From positions 1 through 64,000 of the forward strand of contig MGBA01000001.1 in assembly GCA_001789965.1 (NCBI GenBank): a stretch of 64,000 nt of DNA, given 5' to 3'. Source of the stretch: Candidatus Roizmanbacteria bacterium RIFCSPLOWO2_02_FULL_40_13 (GTDB taxonomy: Bacteria > Patescibacteriota > Microgenomatia > UBA1406 > GWC2-37-13). Numbering within the stretch: position 1 is the stretch's first letter; each line of letters opens with the position of its first letter. The notes beneath the pieces were generated by a model. That model searched no databases and was not told the DNA's origin. It saw only the letters and a program-made list of their open reading frames with translations. A program made the position numbers and the translations under genes. This document shows positions 33,563-41,501 of the stretch, in pieces.

Positions 33563-34649
33563 AGAAATTATTTACCTCTCGGGCAATATATTCTACCTCT
33601 TTTTTACGGAGTTCGGGATAAATAGGAAGAGACAAAATAGTACTTGCCAGTTTTTCAGCTACCGGAAAGTCTCCCTTTTTGTATCCTAGACGTTTATAGC
33701 ACTTTTGAAGGTGAATCGGCACAGGATAATGTATCTGCGCTTTTATTCCTTTCTTTAGAAGATATGCTTGTAGTTTGCTACGATGTTTACACTCAATTAT
33801 TAAAAGATGGAAATTGGATTTGGAGTCCTTTAATATTTTTGGAAACTTTAAATCCTTAAGCATTTTTTTATAGATTTCTGCGAGTTTGTTCCTTTTTTTA
33901 TTCCAATCATCAAGATGTCTTAATTTAACAGAAAGTACTGCTGCCTGAATGTCATCCAGTTTTGAGTTGTGGCCAACTGAGTCATGATAATACCTCTTTT
34001 GCTGACCAAAATTTCTAAGTTTAAGGAGCTTCATATAGAGACTTTTACTTTTTGTCACGATTGCTCCACCATTGCCGTATGCTCCAAGATTTTTTCCTGG
34101 GTAAAAACTAAATACACCAGCGACGCCAAACGTGCCAAGCTTTTTCCTTTTATAACTCGATCCCTGCGCTTGACAGGCATCTTCAACGAGAAAAATTCTG
34201 TGTTTTTTACAAATTTTGACGAGGGATTCGATATCGCACGCAGCGCCATATAAATGGACTGGTAAGATAGCACGTGTTTTTTTGGAAATCTTTTTTTTGA
34301 CTTGATTAATGTTCAGCTGGTGAGTGTCGGGATCTACATCTACAAAAACCGGTGTAGCTCCGGCGTTGGTTATGCAGAAAGTAGTTGATATAAAACTATT
34401 GACAGGGGTTATTACTTCATCACCCTTCCCAATACCAAGAGCCTCTAGTGCTAAATTAAGTCCGTCTGTGCCATTATCTACCCCTACCACATAAGAGATT
34501 CCCAAGTAAGATGCAAATGAAGACTCGAATTTTTCCAGTACGTTTCCCAGTACGAAAGTCTGGCGGGACAAAACATTCGAAATCGCCTTACTAACTTCTT
34601 TATTGATAGTGGCGTATTGCCGTTTCAGATCTACAAACTCCACTATCAT
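33552..34649 (-). CDS. DegT/DnrJ/EryC1 sugar aminotransferase
   Basis: 365 residues, PLP-dependent. The Schiff-base Lys186 is in FSFYPGKNLGAYGNGGAI, Asp157 is in VEDACQAQGS, and the DNGTDGLNLALEALG opening and TPVNSFISTT segment are normal for the family. It aminates a 3-keto or 4-keto nucleotide sugar using glutamate. With the adjacent cupin and RmlB it would give a dTDP-amino-6-deoxy sugar, for example of the Fuc3N or Qui3N type. One base separates it from the cupin gene. Confidence 0.92.
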   Translation of the reverse strand: MIVEFVDLKRQYATINKEVSKAISNVLSRQTFVLGNVLEKFESSFASYLGISYVVGVDNGTDGLNLALEALGIGKGDEVITPVNSFISTTFCITNAGATPVFVDVDPDTHQLNINQVKKKISKKTRAILPVHLYGAACDIESLVKICKKHRIFLVEDACQAQGSSYKRKKLGTFGVAGVFSFYPGKNLGAYGNGGAIVTKSKSLYMKLLKLRNFGQQKRYYHDSVGHNSKLDDIQAAVLSVKLRHLDDWNKKRNKLAEIYKKMLKDLKFPKILKDSKSNFHLLIIECKHRSKLQAYLLKKGIKAQIHYPVPIHLQKCYKRLGYKKGDFPVAEKLASTILSLPIYPELRKKEVEYIAREVNNFYGT

Positions 34650-34650
34650 A

Positions 34651-35037
34651 CTATTTCTCTACTTCTAGCCTGATCGTATCTGCCTCGTATTTAGACTGAA
34701 CTCTAGATTCAGTTGTTACCACTACCATAAAGGAGTCTTCAAGAAAGACAACTTTATGAGCGAGTTTAGGAGGCGTAACAACGATTTCACCGGCTTTAAT
34801 GACAATGGTCTTTGATTTGGATTTCTTTTTTCCCAGGACTCTGGTGATGTACTTAAACTTTCCTTTTATAAGATAAATGAGGTGGGTATCCTTTTTATGA
34901 TAGTGATTGGCTCTGACAGCGCCTTTTTTTGAAGAGATTGCAAGTACATCCTTTATCCTCATTTTCTCGTGGGTAAGGTAGCTGAGCTTTCCTCTTTTGT
35001 CTTTGTGAAATGCTTTAACTTTTCTTATGTGTTTCAT
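34651..35037 (-). CDS. RmlC-like cupin, possible 3,4-ketoisomerase (FdtA/QdtA type)
   Basis: 128 residues, single cupin. KDKRGKLSYL near the N terminus, RANHYHKKDTHLIYLIKGKF, and VVTPPKLAHKVVFLED with the late His fit the sugar cupin pattern of FdtA/QdtA proteins, which move the keto group of dTDP-6-deoxy-hexos-4-ulose to C3 before amination. The position between RmlB and a DegT aminotransferase supports this. Unlike RmlC epimerases it lacks RGLH, so epimerase function is less likely. Confidence 0.68.
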   Translation of the reverse strand: MKHIRKVKAFHKDKRGKLSYLTHEKMRIKDVLAISSKKGAVRANHYHKKDTHLIYLIKGKFKYITRVLGKKKSKSKTIVIKAGEIVVTPPKLAHKVVFLEDSFMVVVTTESRVQSKYEADTIRLEVEK

Positions 35038-35067
35038 CGGTAAGGTGCTATTGTATATTAATTTTGT

Positions 35068-36186
35068 CTAGATTTCATCGGGATTATCTTCCTGTACCCA
35101 ATGTCGGTGATAATTCTTTGCTTCTTCGAAGGTATAGTAGCCTTTTGCTTGCTTATCGTAATGTTTTGAAAAATCGGGATTTTTCTTAATTTTTTTCCAC
35201 CACTTCACATTCGTTTCGTACCATGAAATTATATCCCCGATGCTTTCTTTGTAGGAATTCAATGGTTTCCAGCCAAGCTCTCTTGTAATTTTTTTATGAC
35301 TTTGCGCATATCGAAAATCTGGTCCGGGGCGGTCGTGTACATGATATATAAATTTTTTATAGTTAACTTTTAAAATACGAGCTATAGTGCGGATAACCTC
35401 AAGATTATTTTTTTCTTCGCCCGAAACATTGTAAATCTCAAAACTTTTCCCTTTATGAAGAATGAGGTCCAATGCAGTGCAAAAGTCCTTGACATTGAGC
35501 CAGCTTCTTTCATGATTCCCTTTACCATGAATTGGAATTTGCTTTCCCTCAAGAAGATTAGTGATGACCAGCGAGTGAAGTTTTTCCGGGTTTTGATGAG
35601 TACCATAGTTATTTGAGCTTCTTAGAATGATTGCCGGAACCTTATGGGTCTTAATATAGGATTGTACCATCAGATCGGCACTTGCCTTTGACGCGGAATA
35701 GGGATTTGTTGGCTGCAAGGGGGACAATTCAGTGGCTTTCCTCCCCATTGGGATATCTCCGTAGATTTCATCCGTAGAGATGTAGATGTACCGAGGTACA
35801 TTCAGTCTGTATACGAGATCCAACAAAATATATGCTCCTTGAATATTTGTCCGTATAAATTCGATTGCGTTGAGGATAGATCTGTCCACATGTGATTCGG
35901 CAGCAAAATTTATCACTACATCGAACTGCTCTTTTTTTATCAGAGATTCAAGAAGCACCTTGTCATTGATGTCGCCTTTTATAAACTTATATCGCCGATT
36001 TTTCTTTAGAAGTTTTTTTTCTTTTTCTACAATATCTCTTAAATTGTCTAAATTCCCGGCATATGTCAAAAGGTCGTAATTGTAGATTTTATATTTCGGA
36101 TATTTTGTATAAATATGCCGGGTGAAGTGTGAGCCCATAAAACCTGCACCTCCGCAAATTAGAATTTTTTTTGAATTCTTCTTCAT
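35068..36186 (-). CDS. rmlB: dTDP-glucose 4,6-dehydratase
   Basis: 372 residues, extended SDR. Seen are ILICGGAGFMGSHFTRHI (cofactor loop), NFAAESHVDRSI, ISTDEIYGDI with the catalytic Asp-Glu, and YSASKASADLMVQSY with Tyr-Lys, followed by NNYGTHQNPEKL and GNHERSWLNVKDF. This is the standard RmlB pattern. It converts dTDP-glucose to dTDP-4-keto-6-deoxyglucose. It overlaps the C-methyltransferase gene by 4 bases. It probably feeds the cupin and aminotransferase beside it and perhaps the RmlC-like gene at 3841. Confidence 0.93.
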   Translation of the reverse strand: MKKNSKKILICGGAGFMGSHFTRHIYTKYPKYKIYNYDLLTYAGNLDNLRDIVEKEKKLLKKNRRYKFIKGDINDKVLLESLIKKEQFDVVINFAAESHVDRSILNAIEFIRTNIQGAYILLDLVYRLNVPRYIYISTDEIYGDIPMGRKATELSPLQPTNPYSASKASADLMVQSYIKTHKVPAIILRSSNNYGTHQNPEKLHSLVITNLLEGKQIPIHGKGNHERSWLNVKDFCTALDLILHKGKSFEIYNVSGEEKNNLEVIRTIARILKVNYKKFIYHVHDRPGPDFRYAQSHKKITRELGWKPLNSYKESIGDIISWYETNVKWWKKIKKNPDFSKHYDKQAKGYYTFEEAKNYHRHWVQEDNPDEI

Positions 36187-37415
36187 AGCACCTCTATTTC
36201 ATCCCCCACGGGTATGATAAACTTTCCACCCTTTTTCCTGAACTTTTTCTCTTTTTCTAAAATCGCTTTTTTATAATTCCATGCAAGCATAAGATAATAA
36301 TCAGGTTCGTGTTGTTTGGCGTAATCAGGAGGAACGACTGGAATATGTGTTCCAGGTGTGTAAAGGCCCTGCTTCGAAGGTAAGTGTTCAATGGCAAAGT
36401 CCAGGATGTCAGTCCCAATTTTATAGTAGTTTAATATAGTATTGCCCTTGGCGGGAGCTCCGTATCCGGCTATTGTTCTCCCTTGCTTTTTAAATTTCTT
36501 TAAAAGCGCCATGAGTTTACTTTTGGATTCTGAGACTCTTAAAGCAAGTTTTTTATAGGTACCCAGTTTATCCAATTTACAGCTCAACTCTTTTTTTATA
36601 AGTTTTTTTACAATAGGTTTTATGTTATGTCTTCCCTTTTTTCCGGCAAAAACGCGTATAGACATACCCTGCACTGGAACTACTTGTACATCAAAAATTT
36701 CTAAACCATGGAGGTTGAATAAATAACTTAACGGACGAATTGCTAAAAAAGAGAGGTGTTCGTGGTAGACTGTATCAAAAGTTAGATTTTCGAACATATC
36801 GATAAGATACGGCGCCTCAAGAATAAAGACTCCATCTTCGGACAGAAGTGCATTAAGTCCCCTGCACAGATCTTGATGATCGTCTATGTGCGCCACAACG
36901 TTGTTTGCCATAATAATCTTGGCTTTTCCATACTTTTTCGCTATTTGCTTTGCTAATCGCTCACTAAAGAACTTTGGAATCGTTTCAATTCCCAATTTTC
37001 CTGCCACTTTTACGATATTTAATGCTGGTTCGATACCTAATGTTTTGAACCTTCTTTTTTTAAAAAACTCCAAAAGCACACCGTCATTACTTGCTATTTC
37101 TACTACGAAGTCATTTGGCTTAAGAAATTTTTTTATTACATGAAGTGCATAGTTTTTAAAGTGATCTGAAATTTTCGGCATACCGGAAGTAAAATAAATA
37201 TAATTTCTGAAAAGTTCTTCTTTACTTACTATGTCAAGAAGTTGGGCAAGATTACACGTATGACAGAAATATACATCCAAAGGATAAAATTTTTCGCGTT
37301 TTTTTAAATCCTTTTTTCTCAGGAATGCATTTGCCGGAGGTTGTGGACCGAGAATGAGAAATTTTGTAAATTTTCGCCTTGAGCAAATTCTACATTTGGT
37401 ATTCTTTTTAACCAT
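36183..37415 (-). CDS. NDP-hexose C-methyltransferase-like protein
   Basis: 410 residues with three parts, the layout of TylC3-type C-methyltransferases: an N-terminal zinc site (CRIC and CHTC), the SAM domain with VVEIASNDGVLLEFF and NNVVAHIDDHQDL, and a C-terminal domain with IAGYGAPAKGNTILNYY. The family methylates C3 of a 4-keto nucleotide sugar to make branched sugars. Next to RmlB this predicts a C-methylated, perhaps aminated, deoxy sugar in the glycan. An AGAGGATC before the ATG is a weak ribosome site, and a TATTCT box lies upstream in the 101-base gap, so a promoter may start here. Confidence 0.87.
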   Translation of the reverse strand: MVKKNTKCRICSRRKFTKFLILGPQPPANAFLRKKDLKKREKFYPLDVYFCHTCNLAQLLDIVSKEELFRNYIYFTSGMPKISDHFKNYALHVIKKFLKPNDFVVEIASNDGVLLEFFKKRRFKTLGIEPALNIVKVAGKLGIETIPKFFSERLAKQIAKKYGKAKIIMANNVVAHIDDHQDLCRGLNALLSEDGVFILEAPYLIDMFENLTFDTVYHEHLSFLAIRPLSYLFNLHGLEIFDVQVVPVQGMSIRVFAGKKGRHNIKPIVKKLIKKELSCKLDKLGTYKKLALRVSESKSKLMALLKKFKKQGRTIAGYGAPAKGNTILNYYKIGTDILDFAIEHLPSKQGLYTPGTHIPVVPPDYAKQHEPDYYLMLAWNYKKAILEKEKKFRKKGGKFIIPVGDEIEVL

Positions 37416-37516
37416 ATTGATCCTCTTAGAATACTAAATAGAGTAAGTAAAATCAAATATTACTACAGGACTTCGTAAAGAGTTTCAACCATGACTAATA
37501 TCAAGTCGGACAGTTT

Positions 37517-38350
37517 TTATTTTATTTTGGAAATAATATATTGTATTCCGACAAGAACACGAAGTATGAGCATTTTTATTGTAAGAAAAGGGTGTCGGAG
37601 GGATCTTTGCCACTTACCTCGTTCTGTAAAAACGCCGATATATCTATACCACAGTCCAAGCTGCTTTCTTATATCTGGGTCATCACGGCCCCATTTCTTT
37701 ATGTATTTTTTAAGGCTTTTCGAGTAGTAACTTTTTTTACTAAGGTATTCACTTAAACTGAACCCTGTTTCGTTATGATAAAGAGGAGCCTTAATAATAC
37801 TGGTTTTACCAATTAATCTAATTCTTTTATCAAAATCCCAATCTTCGGGGCCAGACATTGCGTCATCAAATCCACCAATAACTCTAAACTTACTTATTCT
37901 TATAAAACGAACGCAATCAATGACCGTTGAATTATAAAAAGATCTCTCAAATCTTCTAGCTTTTAACCAAAATCCTTCTCCTATTATAATCTCAGGAATG
38001 TATAGCGCAACAAATTCTTTATTTTTTTCCATTTTTTTCACACATTCTTCAATTACGCTTGGAGAGAGCGCCATATCTGCATCAAGATATAAATAATACT
38101 TACCTTTTGCTTTTCTAGCTCCGTAATTTCTTTGTGCTGATCGTTCCGGTCCTTTTTGATAAATCTGATGAGTATACTTACGAGTAATAGTAGTTGTATC
38201 GTCCGTAGAATGATTGTCAACGACAATTATTTCAATCTGGCTTTTTGGAAATTTTTGTCCTTGAATTGACAGGAGACAATTTTCGATATTTTTCTCCTCA
38301 TTTTTAGTAGTTATTATTACGGAAACCAGAGGGAAATCTTTACGACTCAT
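37517..38350 (-). CDS. family 2 glycosyltransferase
   Basis: 277 residues. Opening PLVSVIITTKNEEKNIENCL, VDNHSTDDTT, GPERSAQRNYGARKA, the donor site LYLDADMAL, and a later GGFDDAMSGPEDWDF acidic motif are seen. The soluble form with one hydrophobic C-terminal stretch suggests membrane association. It overlaps the preceding methyltransferase gene by 11 bases. The 101-base gap to the C-methyltransferase gene is the largest break in this long unit. Confidence 0.88.
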   Translation of the reverse strand: MSRKDFPLVSVIITTKNEEKNIENCLLSIQGQKFPKSQIEIIVVDNHSTDDTTTITRKYTHQIYQKGPERSAQRNYGARKAKGKYYLYLDADMALSPSVIEECVKKMEKNKEFVALYIPEIIIGEGFWLKARRFERSFYNSTVIDCVRFIRISKFRVIGGFDDAMSGPEDWDFDKRIRLIGKTSIIKAPLYHNETGFSLSEYLSKKSYYSKSLKKYIKKWGRDDPDIRKQLGLWYRYIGVFTERGKWQRSLRHPFLTIKMLILRVLVGIQYIISKIK

Positions 38351-38987
38351 GTAGGTTGGTTATAAACAAAAGGCCATCTTTTGTGATAAATGATAGTTTC
38401 ATGCCTTTTGGAACAATGTTCCTAATTTCGCTGCGGGTATGCTTATATGCCCCTGGACAATTTTGCGAAATAAGATAAATGTTATGAAGCAAATTGAAGA
38501 GTGAGAATTTCTTTTCAAAGCAAGAAAACAAATATGGTTTTTTTCCTATCATTCTAAACAAATTTTTTAATTGCGGGAGGGTAAGATAATCAATGAAACC
38601 AAGTCCAATGACGATGTCGCTTTCGGGAAGTTTTTTTGTCTTGACTACATCAGATACTTCAAACCTAACTTTTCCATGTATCTTCTTTTTTTTTGCAAAA
38701 AGTCTCGCTTGCTTAACTGCGTTTGGTGAGATATCAAGTGCGATTACTTTTTTTGGTTTGTAACGAAGAATCCCAAAAGCAAATTCACCCAGTCCGCAAC
38801 CCAGGTCTAAAATAACTTTATTTTTTATCAAAGGTGAAATAATTTTAATGGCTGCATCTTTTCTTTTATCAACAGAGCGGAAGTAAGTAGCTACTTTCTC
38901 CAAGAAACTTATGCTAGATTTTCTGCCGTAGGAAGCTGAAGACCATTCAGTTATTTTCTTATCCCAGTAATCCTTTTGAGAAGTCAT
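38340..38987 (-). CDS. class I SAM-dependent methyltransferase
   Basis: 215 residues: VILDLGCGLGEFAFGIL (motif I), VIALDISPNAVKQA, and SDIVIGLGFIDYLTLPQ. Small single-domain protein. It lies 6 bases after the deacetylase gene and overlaps the GT2 gene. Substrate unknown; a glycan or lipid intermediate is likely from context. Confidence 0.8.
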   Translation of the reverse strand: MTSQKDYWDKKITEWSSASYGRKSSISFLEKVATYFRSVDKRKDAAIKIISPLIKNKVILDLGCGLGEFAFGILRYKPKKVIALDISPNAVKQARLFAKKKKIHGKVRFEVSDVVKTKKLPESDIVIGLGFIDYLTLPQLKNLFRMIGKKPYLFSCFEKKFSLFNLLHNIYLISQNCPGAYKHTRSEIRNIVPKGMKLSFITKDGLLFITNLHES

Positions 38988-38993
38988 AAATGA

Positions 38994-39749
38994 CTATTTT
39001 AACAAATTTTTCATAGGAGCAATACTGAGCTTTTTTAGCAAATACTCAAAACTCCGAAAGCAATCAGTCAAATAAGGGAGATAATAAGGATGAGTGATAA
39101 TATGCAAAGTCGTAGGAAAGGTTGGTTTATGGGCTCTTACAACCTGCCAATTATGTATAAAGGAAATAACCGGTACATTTTTTTTATTAACGGTTCTATA
39201 CAAAAGGTTTACGTTCTTGCCTAGCAAGCCAATAAAATATCCAGAGCCGATAGGAATTTTACCTATCGCGCTTACAGGAAATTCATAAACGCCGTCAATC
39301 TTCCTTTTTTCAGAGAAAGGTCCATATGTAGAAGAATCATATTTGAAACCATACTTTTTTAACACATGTAAATGAGAAGTATCCATGTAAATTCTGGGTG
39401 CCCTAAATCCAATAGGTTTGTATCTTTGCAAGAATTTTTTTGAAAGATTAATGCTTCTTACTAAAGTAGTTTTGTCCTCAAGTACATCATGAGCGTGAGT
39501 ATGATACGCGATTTCATGACCATCTGTCGCTATTTTTTCTACTACTTCCGGATACCATTCGTAGAGTTGTCCTACTACAAAGAATGTAATTTTAATATTA
39601 CTTTTTTTCAAAATTTCTAGAATCGCCAGGGCTGATTTTTTTATATGTCCCTTATCTAGCGCTTTTTTCTTTTTGCTGGGGAGATTTACAAATTCCGGAA
39701 GATTTGGCGATGCCCAGGATTCTAAGTCTACAGAGAGGTAATTTACCAT
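38994..39749 (-). CDS. polysaccharide deacetylase (NodB/CE4 family)
   Basis: 251 residues. The family motifs are visible: YLSVDLESW (motif 1 with Asp), HEIAYHTHAHDVL (motif 2, the two metal-binding His), and FRAPRIYMDT (motif 3 with Arg). It matches the subgroup found in exopolysaccharide loci. It should remove acetyl from an N-acetyl sugar of the glycan or its precursor. No signal peptide is visible, so it may act inside. TGTTAAAAT lies seven bases before the ATG, a leaderless arrangement. This is the first gene of the long minus-strand run that ends in the phosphonate genes. Confidence 0.85.
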   Translation of the reverse strand: MVNYLSVDLESWASPNLPEFVNLPSKKKKALDKGHIKKSALAILEILKKSNIKITFFVVGQLYEWYPEVVEKIATDGHEIAYHTHAHDVLEDKTTLVRSINLSKKFLQRYKPIGFRAPRIYMDTSHLHVLKKYGFKYDSSTYGPFSEKRKIDGVYEFPVSAIGKIPIGSGYFIGLLGKNVNLLYRTVNKKNVPVISFIHNWQVVRAHKPTFPTTLHIITHPYYLPYLTDCFRSFEYLLKKLSIAPMKNLLK

Positions 39750-39756
39750 GCTAGAT

Positions 39757-39765
39757 ATTTTAACA
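39757..39765 (-). promoter_or_regulatory. extended -10 promoter, leaderless start of the deacetylase operon
   Basis: TGT followed by TAAAAT on the minus strand, seven bases before the ATG at 39749. It probably drives the long unit that runs toward the phosphonate genes. Confidence 0.5.
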
Positions 39766-39811
39766 AAATAGTACCAGTTGAAATGACGAAATTAGAGATC
39801 TTATCATAGTA

Positions 39812-39817
39812 TATAAT
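39812..39817 (+). promoter_or_regulatory. -10 box for the TPR membrane protein gene
   Basis: A perfect TATAAT 18 bases before the GTG at 39836, giving a leader of about 12 bases that contains AAAGGTGG merging into the start codon. Confidence 0.5.
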
Positions 39818-39835
39818 TACTCAATATTTATAAAG

Positions 39836-41494
39836 GTGGAATACGCTAATAATCTATTAAAAAATAAAAAAATAGTTTTTCTTACTCTGACAATCCTCGT
39901 TTTTATTGTCTACGTAAATTCTTTAGGAAATAATTTTGTAGTAGACGACATCACCTCTATAGTCGAAAAGTCGCAAACTGAGTCATTTAAATCGTTAGCA
40001 AATAAGGACCTTCGATCTACCCAGCTGGTTCAATACTTTACAGTGATCAATATTTTTGGTCCCAACTCCTCAGTGTTTAGGTTGGCTAATATTTTGTTTC
40101 ATCTGGGATCAGTATATTTAGTCTTTTTACTTTTGTCGATTTTGACAACTTCTACAATCGCTTTCGTTACAGCCTCTCTTTTTGCCGTACATCCAATTTT
40201 AACAGAGTCAGTAACGTGGATATCAGGGGGCCCATATGTAAAGCACAGTTTTTTCATACTTGCTTCTCTTCTCTGTTATGTTTTATCCATTAAAAAAAGA
40301 AATGTTTATTTGCTGTCAGTCTTATTTTTTTTTCTCGCTTTATTTACGTCAGAAAAAGCAATAGTGTTCCCCTTTATACTAATGGTCTATGAAATAGCTT
40401 TTGGCAGTATCCAAAGACATTGGAAAAAAATTATACCCTTTTTTTTCCTGGCCTTTTTCTTTTTTTTCCTGGTCGCTTTTCCGGCACTAGATAGCCGTTT
40501 ATTAGAGATTCAGACCAAATATGATAGAAAACCAATCATTAACAATTCCTTGATACTTATTCCCTACTCGATTAGTTCCTATTTAGAGTTAATCATATGG
40601 CCGGATAAATTATCGATCTATCACTCCCAAATCAAAATAAGCGTGCTGGATTATATCTTAAGACTAAGTATTTTTATAGGATTTCTAGCTGCTATCGCTA
40701 TCGCCTTCAAAAAAAATAAACATTTATTTTTCTGGTTATTTTTTTTCCTCATCAGTTTATCTCCTACACTCTCACCGTTTGGTATCAATTGGATAGTGGC
40801 AGAGAGATATGTCTATCTGGGAAGCTTGGGAATTATTTTTTTAGCAGGATATTTACTAGTCAAATTAATTGAAAAGGAAAAAGCGAGAAATCTCGGGTGG
40901 GCGCTTTTTATCATTATTATGATTGCTTTAATGGCGCGGACCATGGTGAGAAATACGGATTGGAAAAATTCAGAAACATTGTGGCTTGCAACTGTAAACT
41001 CCTACCCGAACTACTACCAAGGACATTATAGTTTAGGAGTTGAATACGAAGAAACAGGGAGGCTTAAGGAGGCTCAAAGAGAATATGAAATCGCTATCAG
41101 GTTAAATTCGCAAGAACCAAGAGCATATGCAAATCTTGGATCGGTATATTTAAAAACTAATAATACTTCAAAAGCTCTTGAAATGTCAGAAAAGGCGGTA
41201 AAACTTAATCCATGGGCGTGGGAGCCGTATCAAAATATCGGGGTAATTTATTACATACGAGGCGCTTACGATAAGGCTGAAGCGTATACGAAAAAAGCGA
41301 TAGAAAGACTGCCAAAAAATTCAGATCGCTATATTAAGGCAAGCTCTGAGCTCTATTTTAATTTAGGAGCTATTTATTACCAAGAAGGAGATAGAGTTAA
41401 AGCCAGAAAATTTTTTACCAAAGTCTTGGAGTTTGAACCTACTAATGAACGAACACAGAAGCTTTTACATGATTCCGCGCTTTGGAGTCAGTAG
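39836..41494 (+). CDS. TMTC-like membrane protein with C-terminal TPR repeats
   Basis: 552 residues. About 10 to 11 membrane helices fill residues 12-370, with an acidic first loop NNFVVDDITSIV (Asp37-Asp38) as in PMT-type GT-C enzymes. The C-terminal ~170 residues contain about four tetratricopeptide repeats (YSLGVEYEETGRLKEAQREY, AYANLGSVYLKTNNTSKAL, YQNIGVIYYIRGAYDKAE, YFNLGAIYYQEGDRVKAR). The same order is found in eukaryotic TMTC O-mannosyltransferases and bacterial relatives. Glycosylation of a protein outside the membrane is a reasonable guess. The start is GTG. The gene stands alone between two minus-strand units. Confidence 0.75.
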   Translation: MEYANNLLKNKKIVFLTLTILVFIVYVNSLGNNFVVDDITSIVEKSQTESFKSLANKDLRSTQLVQYFTVINIFGPNSSVFRLANILFHLGSVYLVFLLLSILTTSTIAFVTASLFAVHPILTESVTWISGGPYVKHSFFILASLLCYVLSIKKRNVYLLSVLFFFLALFTSEKAIVFPFILMVYEIAFGSIQRHWKKIIPFFFLAFFFFFLVAFPALDSRLLEIQTKYDRKPIINNSLILIPYSISSYLELIIWPDKLSIYHSQIKISVLDYILRLSIFIGFLAAIAIAFKKNKHLFFWLFFFLISLSPTLSPFGINWIVAERYVYLGSLGIIFLAGYLLVKLIEKEKARNLGWALFIIIMIALMARTMVRNTDWKNSETLWLATVNSYPNYYQGHYSLGVEYEETGRLKEAQREYEIAIRLNSQEPRAYANLGSVYLKTNNTSKALEMSEKAVKLNPWAWEPYQNIGVIYYIRGAYDKAEAYTKKAIERLPKNSDRYIKASSELYFNLGAIYYQEGDRVKARKFFTKVLEFEPTNERTQKLLHDSALWSQ

Positions 41495-41501
41495 AAATTT
41501 C

